Position numbers and translations under genes: made by a program
From: Acidobacteriota bacterium
Lineage (GTDB): Bacteria > Acidobacteriota > Terriglobia > Bryobacterales > Bryobacteraceae
Assembly (NCBI GenBank): GCA_005808475.1
Contig: SYLY01000333.1
Coordinates: 49,048-113,047, forward strand
DNA: 64,000 nt
Direction of reading: 5' to 3'
Shown: positions 8,874-17,383 of the stretch, piece after piece
How positions within the stretch are numbered: position 1 is the stretch's first letter
Layout of the letters: each line of letters begins with the position of its first letter
The notes under the pieces: model-generated
What the model saw: the letters and a program-made list of their open reading frames with translations, nothing else
Database searches by the model: none
What the model was told of the DNA's origin: nothing

Positions 8874-8874
8874 T
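8869..8874 (+). promoter_or_regulatory. -10 hexamer TATAAT upstream of the UDP-sugar dehydrogenase
   Basis: A perfect TATAAT overlaps the stop codon of the dapF homologue, 26 bases before the ATG at 8901. It would give a short leader of roughly 20 bases. No convincing -35 is seen. Confidence 0.45.
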
Positions 8875-8900
8875 ACTGGGAAATAGAGAGCTATCAACGA

Positions 8901-10220
8901 ATGGAATCAGTCAAAGTGTCAATCGCGGGACAACTGGCGGAACGCATCAAGACCCGCGAAGCCAAGTGCGGAGTCGTGGGACTGGGATACGTGGGTCTGC
9001 CCCTCGCCGTCGAGTTCGCCAAGATCGGATTTAGAGTCACCGGCTTCGATGTCCAGGGCTCGAAGGTGGAGCAGATCACGGCAGGCAACTCCTACATCCA
9101 GGACATTCCCACGGCCGAGGTCGCGCCGCTGGTGCAGAACGGCAAGCTCCGCGCCACCACCGACTTCTCGTTGATCGCCGAGATGGATACGATCAACATC
9201 TGCGTCCCCACGCCGCTGGGCAAGACAAAAGATCCGGACATGAGCTTCATCGAGAGCGCGTGCAAGGACATCGCCAAGTACCTCAAGCCGGGCACGCTCG
9301 TAATCCTGGAATCGACCACCTATCCCGGAACGACGGAGGAATTCGTCCGGCCGATGATCGAGCGCGCCGACCTGCGGGTGGGGGAAGAGATCTTCCTGTG
9401 CTTCTCGCCGGAACGCGTCGATCCCGGCAATCCGCACTTCCAGACGAAGAATATCCCGAAGGTCGTGGGCGGAACCACTCCCCGCTGCACCGATCTCGGC
9501 AAACTCCTCTACGCCCAGGCTCTCGATCGTGTCGTACCGGTGAGCTCCACCCAGGTGGCGGAGATGGTCAAACTGCTCGAGAACACGTTCCGCATGATCA
9601 ATATTGGCCTGGTCAACGAACTGGCCGTCATGTGCGGCCGCATGAACATCGACGTTTGGGAGATCATCGACGCCGCCGCGACCAAGCCGTTCGGCTTCAT
9701 GCCCTTCTACCCCGGTCCCGGCCTGGGCGGACACTGCATTCCGATCGATCCCTTCTATCTGTCGTGGAAATCGAAGCAGGCCGGTTTCGAAGCCCGCTTC
9801 ATCGAACTCGCCGGACACGTCAACGGCCATATGCCGCACTACGTGGTGGAAAAAGTGCAGACCGCGCTCAACGATCGCGAACTGCCCATCAAGGGCCGTC
9901 ACATTCACATCCACGGCGTGGCCTACAAGAAAGACATCGACGACATGCGGGAGTCGCCGGCCATCGACATCGTTCACCTGTTGATGCAGCGCGGCGCAAA
10001 GATCACCTACAGCGATCCGTACGTGCCCGTGTTCCGGGTCGACAAGGAAGAGTTGTTCGCGCAGGATCCGATTCAGTGCGCCGCGCAGGCGGACTGCGTC
10101 GTGATCATCACCAACCACACCGATTCGCCCTATGCCAGCATCGTCGAGAAGGCCAAGCTGATCGTCGACACGCGCAACGCGCTCAAGGGCTACAAGTCCA
10201 AAAACATCGTCCGTCTCTAG
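8901..10220 (+). CDS. Nucleotide-sugar dehydrogenase, UDP-N-acetylglucosamine 6-dehydrogenase type (WbpA-like)
   Basis: A 439-residue UDP-glucose/GDP-mannose dehydrogenase family protein. The N-terminal Rossmann motif GLGYVGLPLAVEFAK binds NAD. The mid domain and the catalytic cysteine motif (GLGGHCIPIDPFYLSW) follow, and the C-terminal UDP-binding domain has GVAYKKDIDDMRESPA. The GGHCIPIDP form with this central region is typical of the UDP-HexNAc 6-dehydrogenase branch (WbpA/WecC-like) rather than UDP-glucose dehydrogenase. It would oxidise a UDP-N-acetylhexosamine to the uronic acid for cell-surface polysaccharide. A TATAAT lies just upstream. Other glycan genes in the window are distant. 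Confidence 0.9.
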   Translation: MESVKVSIAGQLAERIKTREAKCGVVGLGYVGLPLAVEFAKIGFRVTGFDVQGSKVEQITAGNSYIQDIPTAEVAPLVQNGKLRATTDFSLIAEMDTINICVPTPLGKTKDPDMSFIESACKDIAKYLKPGTLVILESTTYPGTTEEFVRPMIERADLRVGEEIFLCFSPERVDPGNPHFQTKNIPKVVGGTTPRCTDLGKLLYAQALDRVVPVSSTQVAEMVKLLENTFRMINIGLVNELAVMCGRMNIDVWEIIDAAATKPFGFMPFYPGPGLGGHCIPIDPFYLSWKSKQAGFEARFIELAGHVNGHMPHYVVEKVQTALNDRELPIKGRHIHIHGVAYKKDIDDMRESPAIDIVHLLMQRGAKITYSDPYVPVFRVDKEELFAQDPIQCAAQADCVVIITNHTDSPYASIVEKAKLIVDTRNALKGYKSKNIVRL

Positions 10221-10236
10221 ACTCCGCCGATTCCGC

Positions 10237-10449
10237 GTGGAAGCCTCGATCCGAGTCAGCGTCAACGGCCAGATCCGTCCGGTTCCGGCGGGGCTGACCG
10301 TGCTCGGATTGCTGGGGTTCCTCGAAATCGCGCCCGATCGGGTGGCTGTGGAGTTGAATCGCGAGATCGCGCCCAAGGCATCGTGGGACACGGCTTTGGT
10401 CGGCGACGGCGCTTCCATCGAGATTGTTCAGTTCGTGGGCGGCGGCTAA
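10237..10449 (+). CDS. thiS: Sulfur carrier protein ThiS-like
   Basis: A 70-residue ubiquitin-fold protein starting at GTG. It begins with a ThiS-type strand pattern (IRVSVNGQIRPVPAG), contains the AVELNREI segment and ends in Gly-Gly(-Gly), which is the thiocarboxylated tail in thiazole synthesis. It lies 16 bases after the UDP-sugar dehydrogenase, with no thiG, thiF, thiC or thiE homologue in the window, so it is an orphan here. A MoaD-like or other sulfur-carrier role is possible. Confidence 0.75.
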   Translation: MEASIRVSVNGQIRPVPAGLTVLGLLGFLEIAPDRVAVELNREIAPKASWDTALVGDGASIEIVQFVGGG

Positions 10450-10463
10450 AGGCTGCCGCGGTT

Positions 10464-10469
10464 TATAGT
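10464..10469 (+). promoter_or_regulatory. -10 hexamer TATAGT, near-leaderless promoter of the DUF6351-type gene
   Basis: TATAGT lies seven bases before the ATG at 10477. This supports that ATG over the in-frame GTG at 10468, which overlaps the hexamer. Confidence 0.4.
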
Positions 10470-10476
10470 GAAGGGC

Positions 10477-12513
10477 ATGGCTTACCGCGCCGTGCCCCTC
10501 CTCTTTCTCCCGTTCGCCGCCTTCGCCGAGTTTCGCGTCGAGACGGCGTCGGGCAGGCCCGACATGATTTCGGGAACCAGCACGCTCATCCGGATTTCCG
10601 GCGGCGATGCATCCAAGCTACGCGCCGAACTCAACGGCAAGAGCGTGACCGCCGCGTTCCGGCCCGGGTCCGAGCCTGGCGTGCTGCTGGGCCGCGTGGA
10701 GGGCCTCCGGACCGGCTCGAACGTGCTCCGCGTCCGCGCGGGCAAGGGCGCGGACGCCAAGCTCAGGTTGAACGCCTATCCGATCACCGGCCCGATCTTC
10801 TCCGGGCCGCACCAGAAGCCCTTTATCTGCCAGACAGAAGCCGCCGGCCTGGGCACACCGCTCGACGCCGATTGTAGCGCCAAAACGGTGGTTGCCTACT
10901 ACTATCGATCCACTGAGCCGGTCAAACAGGGCGCGCCGAACCAGGGCTTCAAGAAGCTGGATCCAGCCGCGCCCCGGCCTGCCGATATAGCCAAGACCGC
11001 GCCGATCGACGGGCGCGCGCTCGACTACATCGTCCGCCGCGAAACCGGGACCATCAATCGCGCCATCTACGACATCGCGTTCCTGCACGAACCCGGCCAA
11101 CCGCTGCCCACCCCTTGGAACGGTACGCCCGGATGGAACGGACGCCTGGTGTATCTGTTCGGGGGAGGCTGCTCGGCCGGCTACCGTCAGGCGAGCTCCG
11201 CGATGAGCGCGCTCAACTCCAGCATGCTCTCGGCCGGATACACCGTCGCCGCCTCGTCGTTGAACGTGTTCGGCAACGACTGCAACGATGTCATCTCCGC
11301 CGAAACCATGATGATGGTGAAGGAGCACTTCATCGAACAGTTCGGCGCGCCGGTGTACACCATCGGCTGGGGCGGCTCGGGCGGATCCATGCAGCAGCAC
11401 CTGATCTCGCAGAACTACCCGGGGCTGCTCGACGGAATCCTCCCCACGGTGAGCTATTCCGACATCGTCACCGTGATCTCGTCCACGGTGGACTGCTCGC
11501 TGCTCGACCGCGCATTCGAGAGCTCCGGCCAGTCCTGGACCGAGGAGCAGAAGACGCGCGTTTCCGGCTACGCCACCTGGAACACCTGCAAGTCCTGGAT
11601 ACGCAGCTTCTCGCCCGCGTTGATCCGGCCCGGATCGTGCAACCCGGCGGTTCCGAAGAATCTCGTGTACGACGCCGTCTCCAACCCGAAAGGCGCGCGG
11701 TGCGCGATCTACGACAATCAGGCCAACCTGTTCGGCCGGGATCCATCCACCGGCTTCGCGCGCCGCACGCTCGACAACGGAGGGGTGCAGTACGGCTTGG
11801 CGGCTTTCGAGGCAGGCCACATCGATGGCGAACAGTTCGTGACGATCAACGAGAAGGTGGGCGGCTACGACAACGACGGCAACTTCGTCGCCGCACGGAC
11901 CATGGCCGATCCAACGGCTCTGCGCGCCGCCTATGAGGGCGGCAGAGTCGACTCCGGCGGTGGCGGGCTCGGCTCCATTCCGATCCTCGACTCGCGCCCC
12001 TACATGGACGATCGCGGCGACATCCACGACAGCTACCGGTCGCTGGCGACGCGCGCGCGCCTCGAGCGAACCAACGGAAGCGCGGCCAACCACACGCTCG
12101 TCACGGCGGCCTTCGGATCCTCGCCCCGATGGAATCCGCTGGCGTTGATGGACGAGTGGCTCGGCAACATCCGCAAGTCCGGCCAACGCCCGGCGTCGCC
12201 CGCGGAGGTCGCCAAGTTCCGGCCGGCCGTGCTGGCCGACGCCTGCTACGACAAAGAGGGTCAGAAGGCCGCCGCGGGCCGTTGCCGCGAGATGTACCCC
12301 GCGGCGGGAAATCCGCGAATCGCCGCGGGAGGTCCTCTCGCCGACGACATTCTCAAGTGCGCGCTGAAGCCCTTCGACCCGGCCGCGTACAAGCGGCCAC
12401 TCCCGGTTGCACTGGCCGCGCGGCTTCGCGCCGTTTTCCCCCAGGGAGTGTGCGATTACTCGAAGCCGGGCATCGAGCAGCGGCCGCTTCAAGGCGTCTG
12501 GCGAAAGTACTAG
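10477..12513 (+). CDS. Secreted DUF6351-type protein, alpha/beta-hydrolase-like
   Basis: A 678-residue exported protein with a signal peptide (MAYRAVPLLFLPFAAFA). The segment YPITGPIFSGPHQKPFICQ and the downstream cysteine-rich context match what I recall of the DUF6351 family, a group without assigned biochemistry in Actinobacteria and Acidobacteriota. Near residue 300 there is GWGGSGGSMQQH, which resembles a serine nucleophile elbow, and a late Asp/His region is possible, so an esterase/tannase-like function is an inference. Many paired cysteines fit an extracytoplasmic location. The stop overlaps the convergent ROK kinase gene by four bases. Confidence 0.65.
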   Translation: MAYRAVPLLFLPFAAFAEFRVETASGRPDMISGTSTLIRISGGDASKLRAELNGKSVTAAFRPGSEPGVLLGRVEGLRTGSNVLRVRAGKGADAKLRLNAYPITGPIFSGPHQKPFICQTEAAGLGTPLDADCSAKTVVAYYYRSTEPVKQGAPNQGFKKLDPAAPRPADIAKTAPIDGRALDYIVRRETGTINRAIYDIAFLHEPGQPLPTPWNGTPGWNGRLVYLFGGGCSAGYRQASSAMSALNSSMLSAGYTVAASSLNVFGNDCNDVISAETMMMVKEHFIEQFGAPVYTIGWGGSGGSMQQHLISQNYPGLLDGILPTVSYSDIVTVISSTVDCSLLDRAFESSGQSWTEEQKTRVSGYATWNTCKSWIRSFSPALIRPGSCNPAVPKNLVYDAVSNPKGARCAIYDNQANLFGRDPSTGFARRTLDNGGVQYGLAAFEAGHIDGEQFVTINEKVGGYDNDGNFVAARTMADPTALRAAYEGGRVDSGGGGLGSIPILDSRPYMDDRGDIHDSYRSLATRARLERTNGSAANHTLVTAAFGSSPRWNPLALMDEWLGNIRKSGQRPASPAEVAKFRPAVLADACYDKEGQKAAAGRCREMYPAAGNPRIAAGGPLADDILKCALKPFDPAAYKRPLPVALAARLRAVFPQGVCDYSKPGIEQRPLQGVWRKY

Positions 12514-13412
12514 CGCGTCGCCGCCAGGGCCGCCGCGCCCATGACTCCGTCGTCCACCGCGGCCCGAACCAGCGGCACGCGCCGGGGCAGCATCACGTGC
12601 GTGCGGTCGCGGATTCCCTCATCGAGCGCCGTCCAAAAGCGCGCGCCCGCCGCCGCGATATTGCCTCCCAGGATCACGGCCTCGGGATCCAGCGCGAGCA
12701 TCAGGCCGGCGATCGCCGCCGCCAGGTGGAAGGTGGCGCGATCCACGATGTACGCGGCCACCGCGTCGCCGGCGTCCGCCGCCGCGAAGACGTCCGCGCA
12801 GGAGGGTTGGCCCCGCAGCACCGTAGCCAGCGACCGGTGTCCGGCCGACCACGCCTGCGCCTCGATCGCGCGAGCCGAGAAGACCGTTTCGAGGCAGCCC
12901 CTGTTTCCGCAGATGCAGGGGCCGCCGTCCGGATCGATGGTGACGTGGCCGAGATGTCCGGCCACCCCTGTCGCGCCACGCACGATGCGGCCATCGGAGA
13001 GGATCCCGCCGCCGACGCCAGTGCCGAGCGTGAACATCAGCGCGTTGCGCAGGCCGCGCGCCGCTCCCCAGGCAACCTCGCCCGCCAGCGCGGCGCGAGC
13101 GTCGTTGTCGGCCGTTACCGGACATCGCAGACCGGCGAGCACGCTCAACTGGTGTCCCTCGAGGTAGACGACAGGTCCGGGCGACACGAGCACCCGAGAC
13201 GATTCCGGGTCGAGCAGTCCCTTGCATCCGATGCCCGCTCCCTCCGCCAGATCGCCGCCGGCCGATGCCGCGAGCGCGGGAAGGGCGGCGCGAAACTCCT
13301 CGAGCGAGCGGGGAGTCGGTATCGACTTCCGCTCGAGCACGGAGCCATCCGCCGCCACGCGGCCCGCCTTGATACTCGTGCCGCCGATGTCGATGCCCAG
13401 CCAGGTCTTCAC
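12510..13412 (-). CDS. ROK-family sugar kinase (glucokinase-like)
   Basis: A 300-residue ROK protein with a GTG start. The ATP-binding GIDIGGTSIKAG is at the N-terminus, the catalytic Asp is in the ADNDARAAL segment, and the phosphate-binding GTGVGGGI follows. The zinc-binding ROK signature is complete (GHLGH, then CICGNRGC). These are features of functional ROK kinases that phosphorylate glucose or an N-acetyl sugar. The start overlaps the cyanophycinase-like gene by four bases (GTGA), so both are cotranscribed. The biochemical link between them is not obvious. Confidence 0.88.
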   Translation of the reverse strand: MKTWLGIDIGGTSIKAGRVAADGSVLERKSIPTPRSLEEFRAALPALAASAGGDLAEGAGIGCKGLLDPESSRVLVSPGPVVYLEGHQLSVLAGLRCPVTADNDARAALAGEVAWGAARGLRNALMFTLGTGVGGGILSDGRIVRGATGVAGHLGHVTIDPDGGPCICGNRGCLETVFSARAIEAQAWSAGHRSLATVLRGQPSCADVFAAADAGDAVAAYIVDRATFHLAAAIAGLMLALDPEAVILGGNIAAAGARFWTALDEGIRDRTHVMLPRRVPLVRAAVDDGVMGAAALAATR

Positions 13413-14212
13413 GGCACTCGCTTCCGGGCGGCCAGATCGAAGCGGTCACCGGGATCGAGGAAGTAGTAGTCGCGCCCGTGCTCGTAGATGGCGACCTTGC
13501 TCTCCCCAACCACCTCGAAGCGGGCGCCCTGGACGACGATCGCCGTGGACTCGTCGATACCGATCCCGAGCAACCGGGGATGCTTCGTCACCACTTGGAA
13601 CAGATCTTTTTCGCGCTTGCGTTTCAGAAGGTGCTGATCCACCGCCGCGTTGCGGAGATAGCCGAAGCCCGTCTCGTAACCGGGCGCCATCATGACGGCG
13701 TTGCCTTCGCGAGCCCCGCGCACCAGATACGAACCTTGTATCGTGGCGCCGGCGGAGCTTCCCGCGATCACGCCGCCACGCCGCAGCACTCCCTCGAGCT
13801 CCCGCTGCGTGCGGGTTCCCAGATAGGAATCCACCAATCGCCACTGCCGCCCGCCGGAGAAGAAGACGCCCCGCGCGGCGCGGAGAGGCGCGGTGAAGGC
13901 CTCCGAATCCGCCAGCGAGCGGTCGCGGGTGTGCAGTACCGTTACCTGCGTGCAGCCCGCCTTCCGAAGGAATCCGGCGCCAGACCAATCCGGCGGATAA
14001 GCATCGGACTCCCCCGCGGTCGGGATCACGACAACGGGGGCATCCTTGCCCCCCGCAAGTTCGATGAACCGCCCCAGGATTTCCGGACCGATGCTCCCTC
14101 CACCGATGACGACCAGCGATCCATGCTCGGGTCCCGACGACTGCGCCACGGCCCCGGAGGACATGGCCAAGGCCAACCCGAACAGCACCGGACCGGGCGA
14201 GATACGCTTCAT
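13409..14212 (-). CDS. Cyanophycinase-like peptidase (family S51), exported
   Basis: A 267-residue protein with a signal peptide (hydrophobic to about residue 23, AVAQ). The S51 fold is recognisable: LVVIGGGSIG near the N-terminus of the mature protein, VFFSGGRQWRL, and the nucleophile motif IAGSSAGATIQG, followed by GYETGFGYL and DQHLLKRKR. S51 members include cyanophycinase, which cleaves the multi-L-arginyl-poly-L-aspartate polymer, and dipeptidase E. The length and the QHLLKRKR segment favour the cyanophycinase branch. No cyanophycin synthetase gene is in the window. Coupled by overlap to the ROK kinase gene. Confidence 0.85.
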   Translation of the reverse strand: MKRISPGPVLFGLALAMSSGAVAQSSGPEHGSLVVIGGGSIGPEILGRFIELAGGKDAPVVVIPTAGESDAYPPDWSGAGFLRKAGCTQVTVLHTRDRSLADSEAFTAPLRAARGVFFSGGRQWRLVDSYLGTRTQRELEGVLRRGGVIAGSSAGATIQGSYLVRGAREGNAVMMAPGYETGFGYLRNAAVDQHLLKRKREKDLFQVVTKHPRLLGIGIDESTAIVVQGARFEVVGESKVAIYEHGRDYYFLDPGDRFDLAARKRVP

Positions 14213-14218
14213 GGATCG

Positions 14219-14224
14219 AGTGTA
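14219..14224 (-). promoter_or_regulatory. -10 hexamer TACACT, leaderless promoter of the cyanophycinase-like gene
   Basis: On the minus strand TACACT is followed by exactly six bases and the ATG at 14212. Confidence 0.5.
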
Positions 14225-14375
14225 GTCGAGCGGACCGCCGCCGCGCCAGACGTAGTGGCGCCACCCGGAATACGAGTACCATTGAAAGAGTGCGCTCCAT
14301 TAGGACTGGCGGCCGGCTGCGGCCCGCCGGTGTTTGTGGTGAACTGAACGCGTGGACCCTCGAGGGAAGCATTTC

Positions 14376-16700
14376 ATGAATCGGACGAGAATCCAATCGA
14401 TCGGCTTGGCGGCGTTGTTGGCGCTGCTGGCCGGATGTTCCACCGACAAGGAAGCCGAAAAGAAGCGGCTGGTGGAAAACGGCAACAAGTATTTCAACTC
14501 TGGAAAATACAAAGAAGCGTCGCTCATCTACCAGACGGTGATCCAAAAGGATGCTTTGTACGGCGAAGCGTACTACCGGCTGGGGCTTTCCGAGCTGAAG
14601 GCGGGGCGTCCGCTCCAGGCCGTGAGGGCGTTGCGCCGTGCGTCGGAGTTGCAGCCGAACAACAACGACGCGCATTCCAAGCTGGCCGATATCTACATGA
14701 CGGCCTACCTGGCCGACCGGCAGAAGAACAAGCCGCTCCTGGTGGATCTCAAGGATCTGCGCGACCGCCTGCTAAAACTGAACCCGAAGTCCTTCGAGGG
14801 GCTACGGATTTCGGGCTATCTCGAGCTGGCCGAGAACAACACCAAGGCCGCGCTCGATCACTTCAACGCCGCCGAGGCCATCAATCCCGGCAACCCGCAG
14901 ATAGCCCTGATCGTCGCCGAAATCCTGTTCGTCGAAAAGCGGAACGACGAAGCCGAGGCGCGATTGGTGGCCGCGATCGAGAAACACAAGGACTTCTACG
15001 TCCTCCACGACCGGCTCTATGTTTACAAGATGGGCCAGGGTAAGGTCGACAAAGCGGAGGCCATCCTCCGCCGCAAGGTAGCGGCAAGCCCCAAGGACGC
15101 GATTCCGGTTCTCGAACTGGCCGGCCACTTCTTCGGCGCCAAGAAACCGGACGAGATGAAGAAGGCGCTGGAGACCCTCACCGCCAAAACGAACGAGTTC
15201 CCGGACTCCTACGTCCAGGTGGGCGATTTTTACTTCCGGATCGGCAACTTCGCCGAGGCGCAGACGGCATATGAAGCCGGCATCAAGGCGACTCCCAAGG
15301 AGGCGAGAAAGCTCCGGAAGAAGCTGGTGGAACTCGCCGCCGTCCAGGGTAAGTTCGAGGATGCGATCGCCCGCGCGGATGCGCTGGTGGATGAGGACAA
15401 GGACGATCCGGAGTCGCGCGCGTTGCGAGCGGCCCTGCGGCTCCGCAGCGGCAAGAAGGAAGAAGTCGCCCTGTCGGTGAAGGAGTTCGAGGGGGTTCTC
15501 AGCAAGATGCCGGACAACCCCGTCGTCCGCTACAACCTGGGTGAGGCTTATGCCGCGCAGGGCCAACCGGACAAGGCGCAGGCGCAATTCCTCGAGGCGG
15601 TGAAGCTCCGGCCGGCCTACGGACCGCCCAAGATCGGATTGGCGCGGCTGCATCTCGGCAAGGCCGAGTTCGCAAAGGCGCAGCAGTACGCCGACGACGT
15701 GATCAAGGTGCAGCCCACGTTGGTGGCGCCCTATCTGCTCCGGGCCGCCACGCTGATGGGCATGAACGACTTCAAGGGCGCGCGCAACCTGCTCGAGGAT
15801 GTCCTGCGGCGCAAACCGGAACTCAGGGACGCACAGTACATGCTGTCGCAGACCAACATGCTGGACCGCAGACTGGACACCGCCGAGGAGGGCTTCCGGT
15901 CCATGGTCCAGGGCGGCGACACCCGAGGCGTGTTCGGTCTGGTGGACGTCTACCTGGTTTCCAAGCGCGAGGATCGAGCGGCCGAGATGCTGAAGAAGGA
16001 GCTCGAAAAGCCGGAGACCGCCTCCAAGCCCGCCTATGTCAAGGCGCTTCGAACCGCGCTTGCCATGGTCGCCACCGCGACCAAGCGGTACGACGAGGCC
16101 ATCGGCTACTATCAAGCCCTGCTGCAGGCCGATCCGAAGGCGCTCGACGTGATGATGCGTCTCGGCGATACCTACATGCGGGCCGGGAAGTGGAGCGAGG
16201 CGTACTCGACGTTCGAGGCGGCCAAGAACGGGGCTCCGAACGAGGCCGCCCCCCTGTTGCAGATGGCGCTGGCATTGGAATCGCAGAACAAGCGCGCCGA
16301 GGCGCGGCCGCTTTACGAGCAGATTCTCCGCGTCGCGCCCGATAACGTGATCGCGCTGAACAACTACGCCTACTGGCTGGTGGAAACCAACGGCGATCTG
16401 GACGTGGCGCTCAAACACGCGCAACGGGCCAAGCAACTGGCGCCGGGCGATCTCAACATCGCCGACACGCTCGGCTGGGTCTATCTCAAGAAGAATCTCT
16501 CCGACGATGCCGTCCGCATCTTCACCGATCTGGTGAAGCAGCGGCCCAAGCACGTGACGTGGCGCTATCACCTGGCCCTGTCGCTCGCTCAGAAAGGCGA
16601 CAAGCTGCAAGCCAAGCGCGAGCTTCAAGAAGCCATGCGGAACAGCCCCAACGGCGACGAGGATCGCAAGATCCAGGAGCTGATGCGGCGGATCGGGTGA
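14376..16700 (+). CDS. TPR-repeat lipoprotein (PrsT-like organisation)
   Basis: A 774-residue lipoprotein. The signal sequence ends in a lipobox (LLALLAGC), so the mature protein is probably anchored by an acylated Cys20. The rest is a solenoid of tetratricopeptide repeats (for example YYRLGLSELKAGRPLQAVRA; YNLGEAYAAQGQPDKAQAQF; LGWVYLKKNLSDDAVRIF). I chose the ATG at 14376 because it gives the lipobox signal and has a GAGGGA-type ribosome site 11 bases upstream; an earlier in-frame GTG adds eight non-conserved residues. It is translationally coupled (GTGA) to a CAAX-protease-like gene. That pairing recalls exosortase/PEP-CTERM loci, but no exosortase is present here. Confidence 0.85.
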   Translation: MNRTRIQSIGLAALLALLAGCSTDKEAEKKRLVENGNKYFNSGKYKEASLIYQTVIQKDALYGEAYYRLGLSELKAGRPLQAVRALRRASELQPNNNDAHSKLADIYMTAYLADRQKNKPLLVDLKDLRDRLLKLNPKSFEGLRISGYLELAENNTKAALDHFNAAEAINPGNPQIALIVAEILFVEKRNDEAEARLVAAIEKHKDFYVLHDRLYVYKMGQGKVDKAEAILRRKVAASPKDAIPVLELAGHFFGAKKPDEMKKALETLTAKTNEFPDSYVQVGDFYFRIGNFAEAQTAYEAGIKATPKEARKLRKKLVELAAVQGKFEDAIARADALVDEDKDDPESRALRAALRLRSGKKEEVALSVKEFEGVLSKMPDNPVVRYNLGEAYAAQGQPDKAQAQFLEAVKLRPAYGPPKIGLARLHLGKAEFAKAQQYADDVIKVQPTLVAPYLLRAATLMGMNDFKGARNLLEDVLRRKPELRDAQYMLSQTNMLDRRLDTAEEGFRSMVQGGDTRGVFGLVDVYLVSKREDRAAEMLKKELEKPETASKPAYVKALRTALAMVATATKRYDEAIGYYQALLQADPKALDVMMRLGDTYMRAGKWSEAYSTFEAAKNGAPNEAAPLLQMALALESQNKRAEARPLYEQILRVAPDNVIALNNYAYWLVETNGDLDVALKHAQRAKQLAPGDLNIADTLGWVYLKKNLSDDAVRIFTDLVKQRPKHVTWRYHLALSLAQKGDKLQAKRELQEAMRNSPNGDEDRKIQELMRRIG

Positions 16701-17380
16701 CCGCCTTCGGCTCGGACGGCCTCTGGAATCACCCGGCCAGGCCGTGGGTGGGGCCGTTCGCCGTCTTTTGCGTGTTTCTCGGCCTGGGCGACTTCCTGGG
16801 TTTGGGCGAGTGGGAGTATCCGTTTCGAGCGGCCGCGATCGCCGCGGCGATCTGGTTCTGCTCCCGCGAGATCCTGAACCTTCGCGTCGAACGGTGGATG
16901 GGCAGCGTCGCGCTTGGCGCCGCCGTCTTCGCCATCTGGATCGCGCCGGACCTATTGTTCCCGGCGTGGCGGGAGCACTGGATCTTCCAGAACGGCATCA
17001 CGGGCAAAGTGGCGAGTACGGTGCCCGAGGCTCTGCGCTCCAATCCCATGGTGCTGCTGTTCCGCGCGATTCGCGCCGTACTTCTGGTTCCCGTGCTCGA
17101 GGAACTCTTCTGGCGCGGCTGGCTCATGCGCTGGATTGTGTCGCAGGATTTCCAGAGCGTTCCGATCGGCAAGTATGCCGCCAACGCCTTCTGGATCACG
17201 GCGGCGCTGTTCGCCGTGGAGCACGGACCGTTCTGGGATGTCGGCTTGCTGGCGGGGATCGCCTACAATCTGTGGGCGGTGCGCACACGTTCGCTGGGCG
17301 ATTGCATGCTTGCCCATGGCATCACCAACGCCCTGCTGAGCGCGTACGTGATAGCGGCCGGCCAGTGGGGATACTGGTAG
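16697..17380 (+). CDS. CPBP-family (CAAX-protease-like) intramembrane protease, exosortase-associated type
   Basis: A 227-residue integral membrane protein starting at a GTG that overlaps the stop of the TPR lipoprotein gene. Six or so hydrophobic segments are visible. The CPBP/Abi catalytic motifs are present: EELFWRGW (EExxxR), AVEHGPFWDVG (conserved His) and MLAHGITNALL (HxxxN). The layout resembles the CAAX prenyl protease-related family TIGR03008, whose members sit in exosortase polysaccharide loci. Its substrate is unknown. It ends three bases from the convergent monooxygenase-like gene. Confidence 0.82.
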   Translation: MTAFGSDGLWNHPARPWVGPFAVFCVFLGLGDFLGLGEWEYPFRAAAIAAAIWFCSREILNLRVERWMGSVALGAAVFAIWIAPDLLFPAWREHWIFQNGITGKVASTVPEALRSNPMVLLFRAIRAVLLVPVLEELFWRGWLMRWIVSQDFQSVPIGKYAANAFWITAALFAVEHGPFWDVGLLAGIAYNLWAVRTRSLGDCMLAHGITNALLSAYVIAAGQWGYW

Positions 17381-17383
17381 CCG

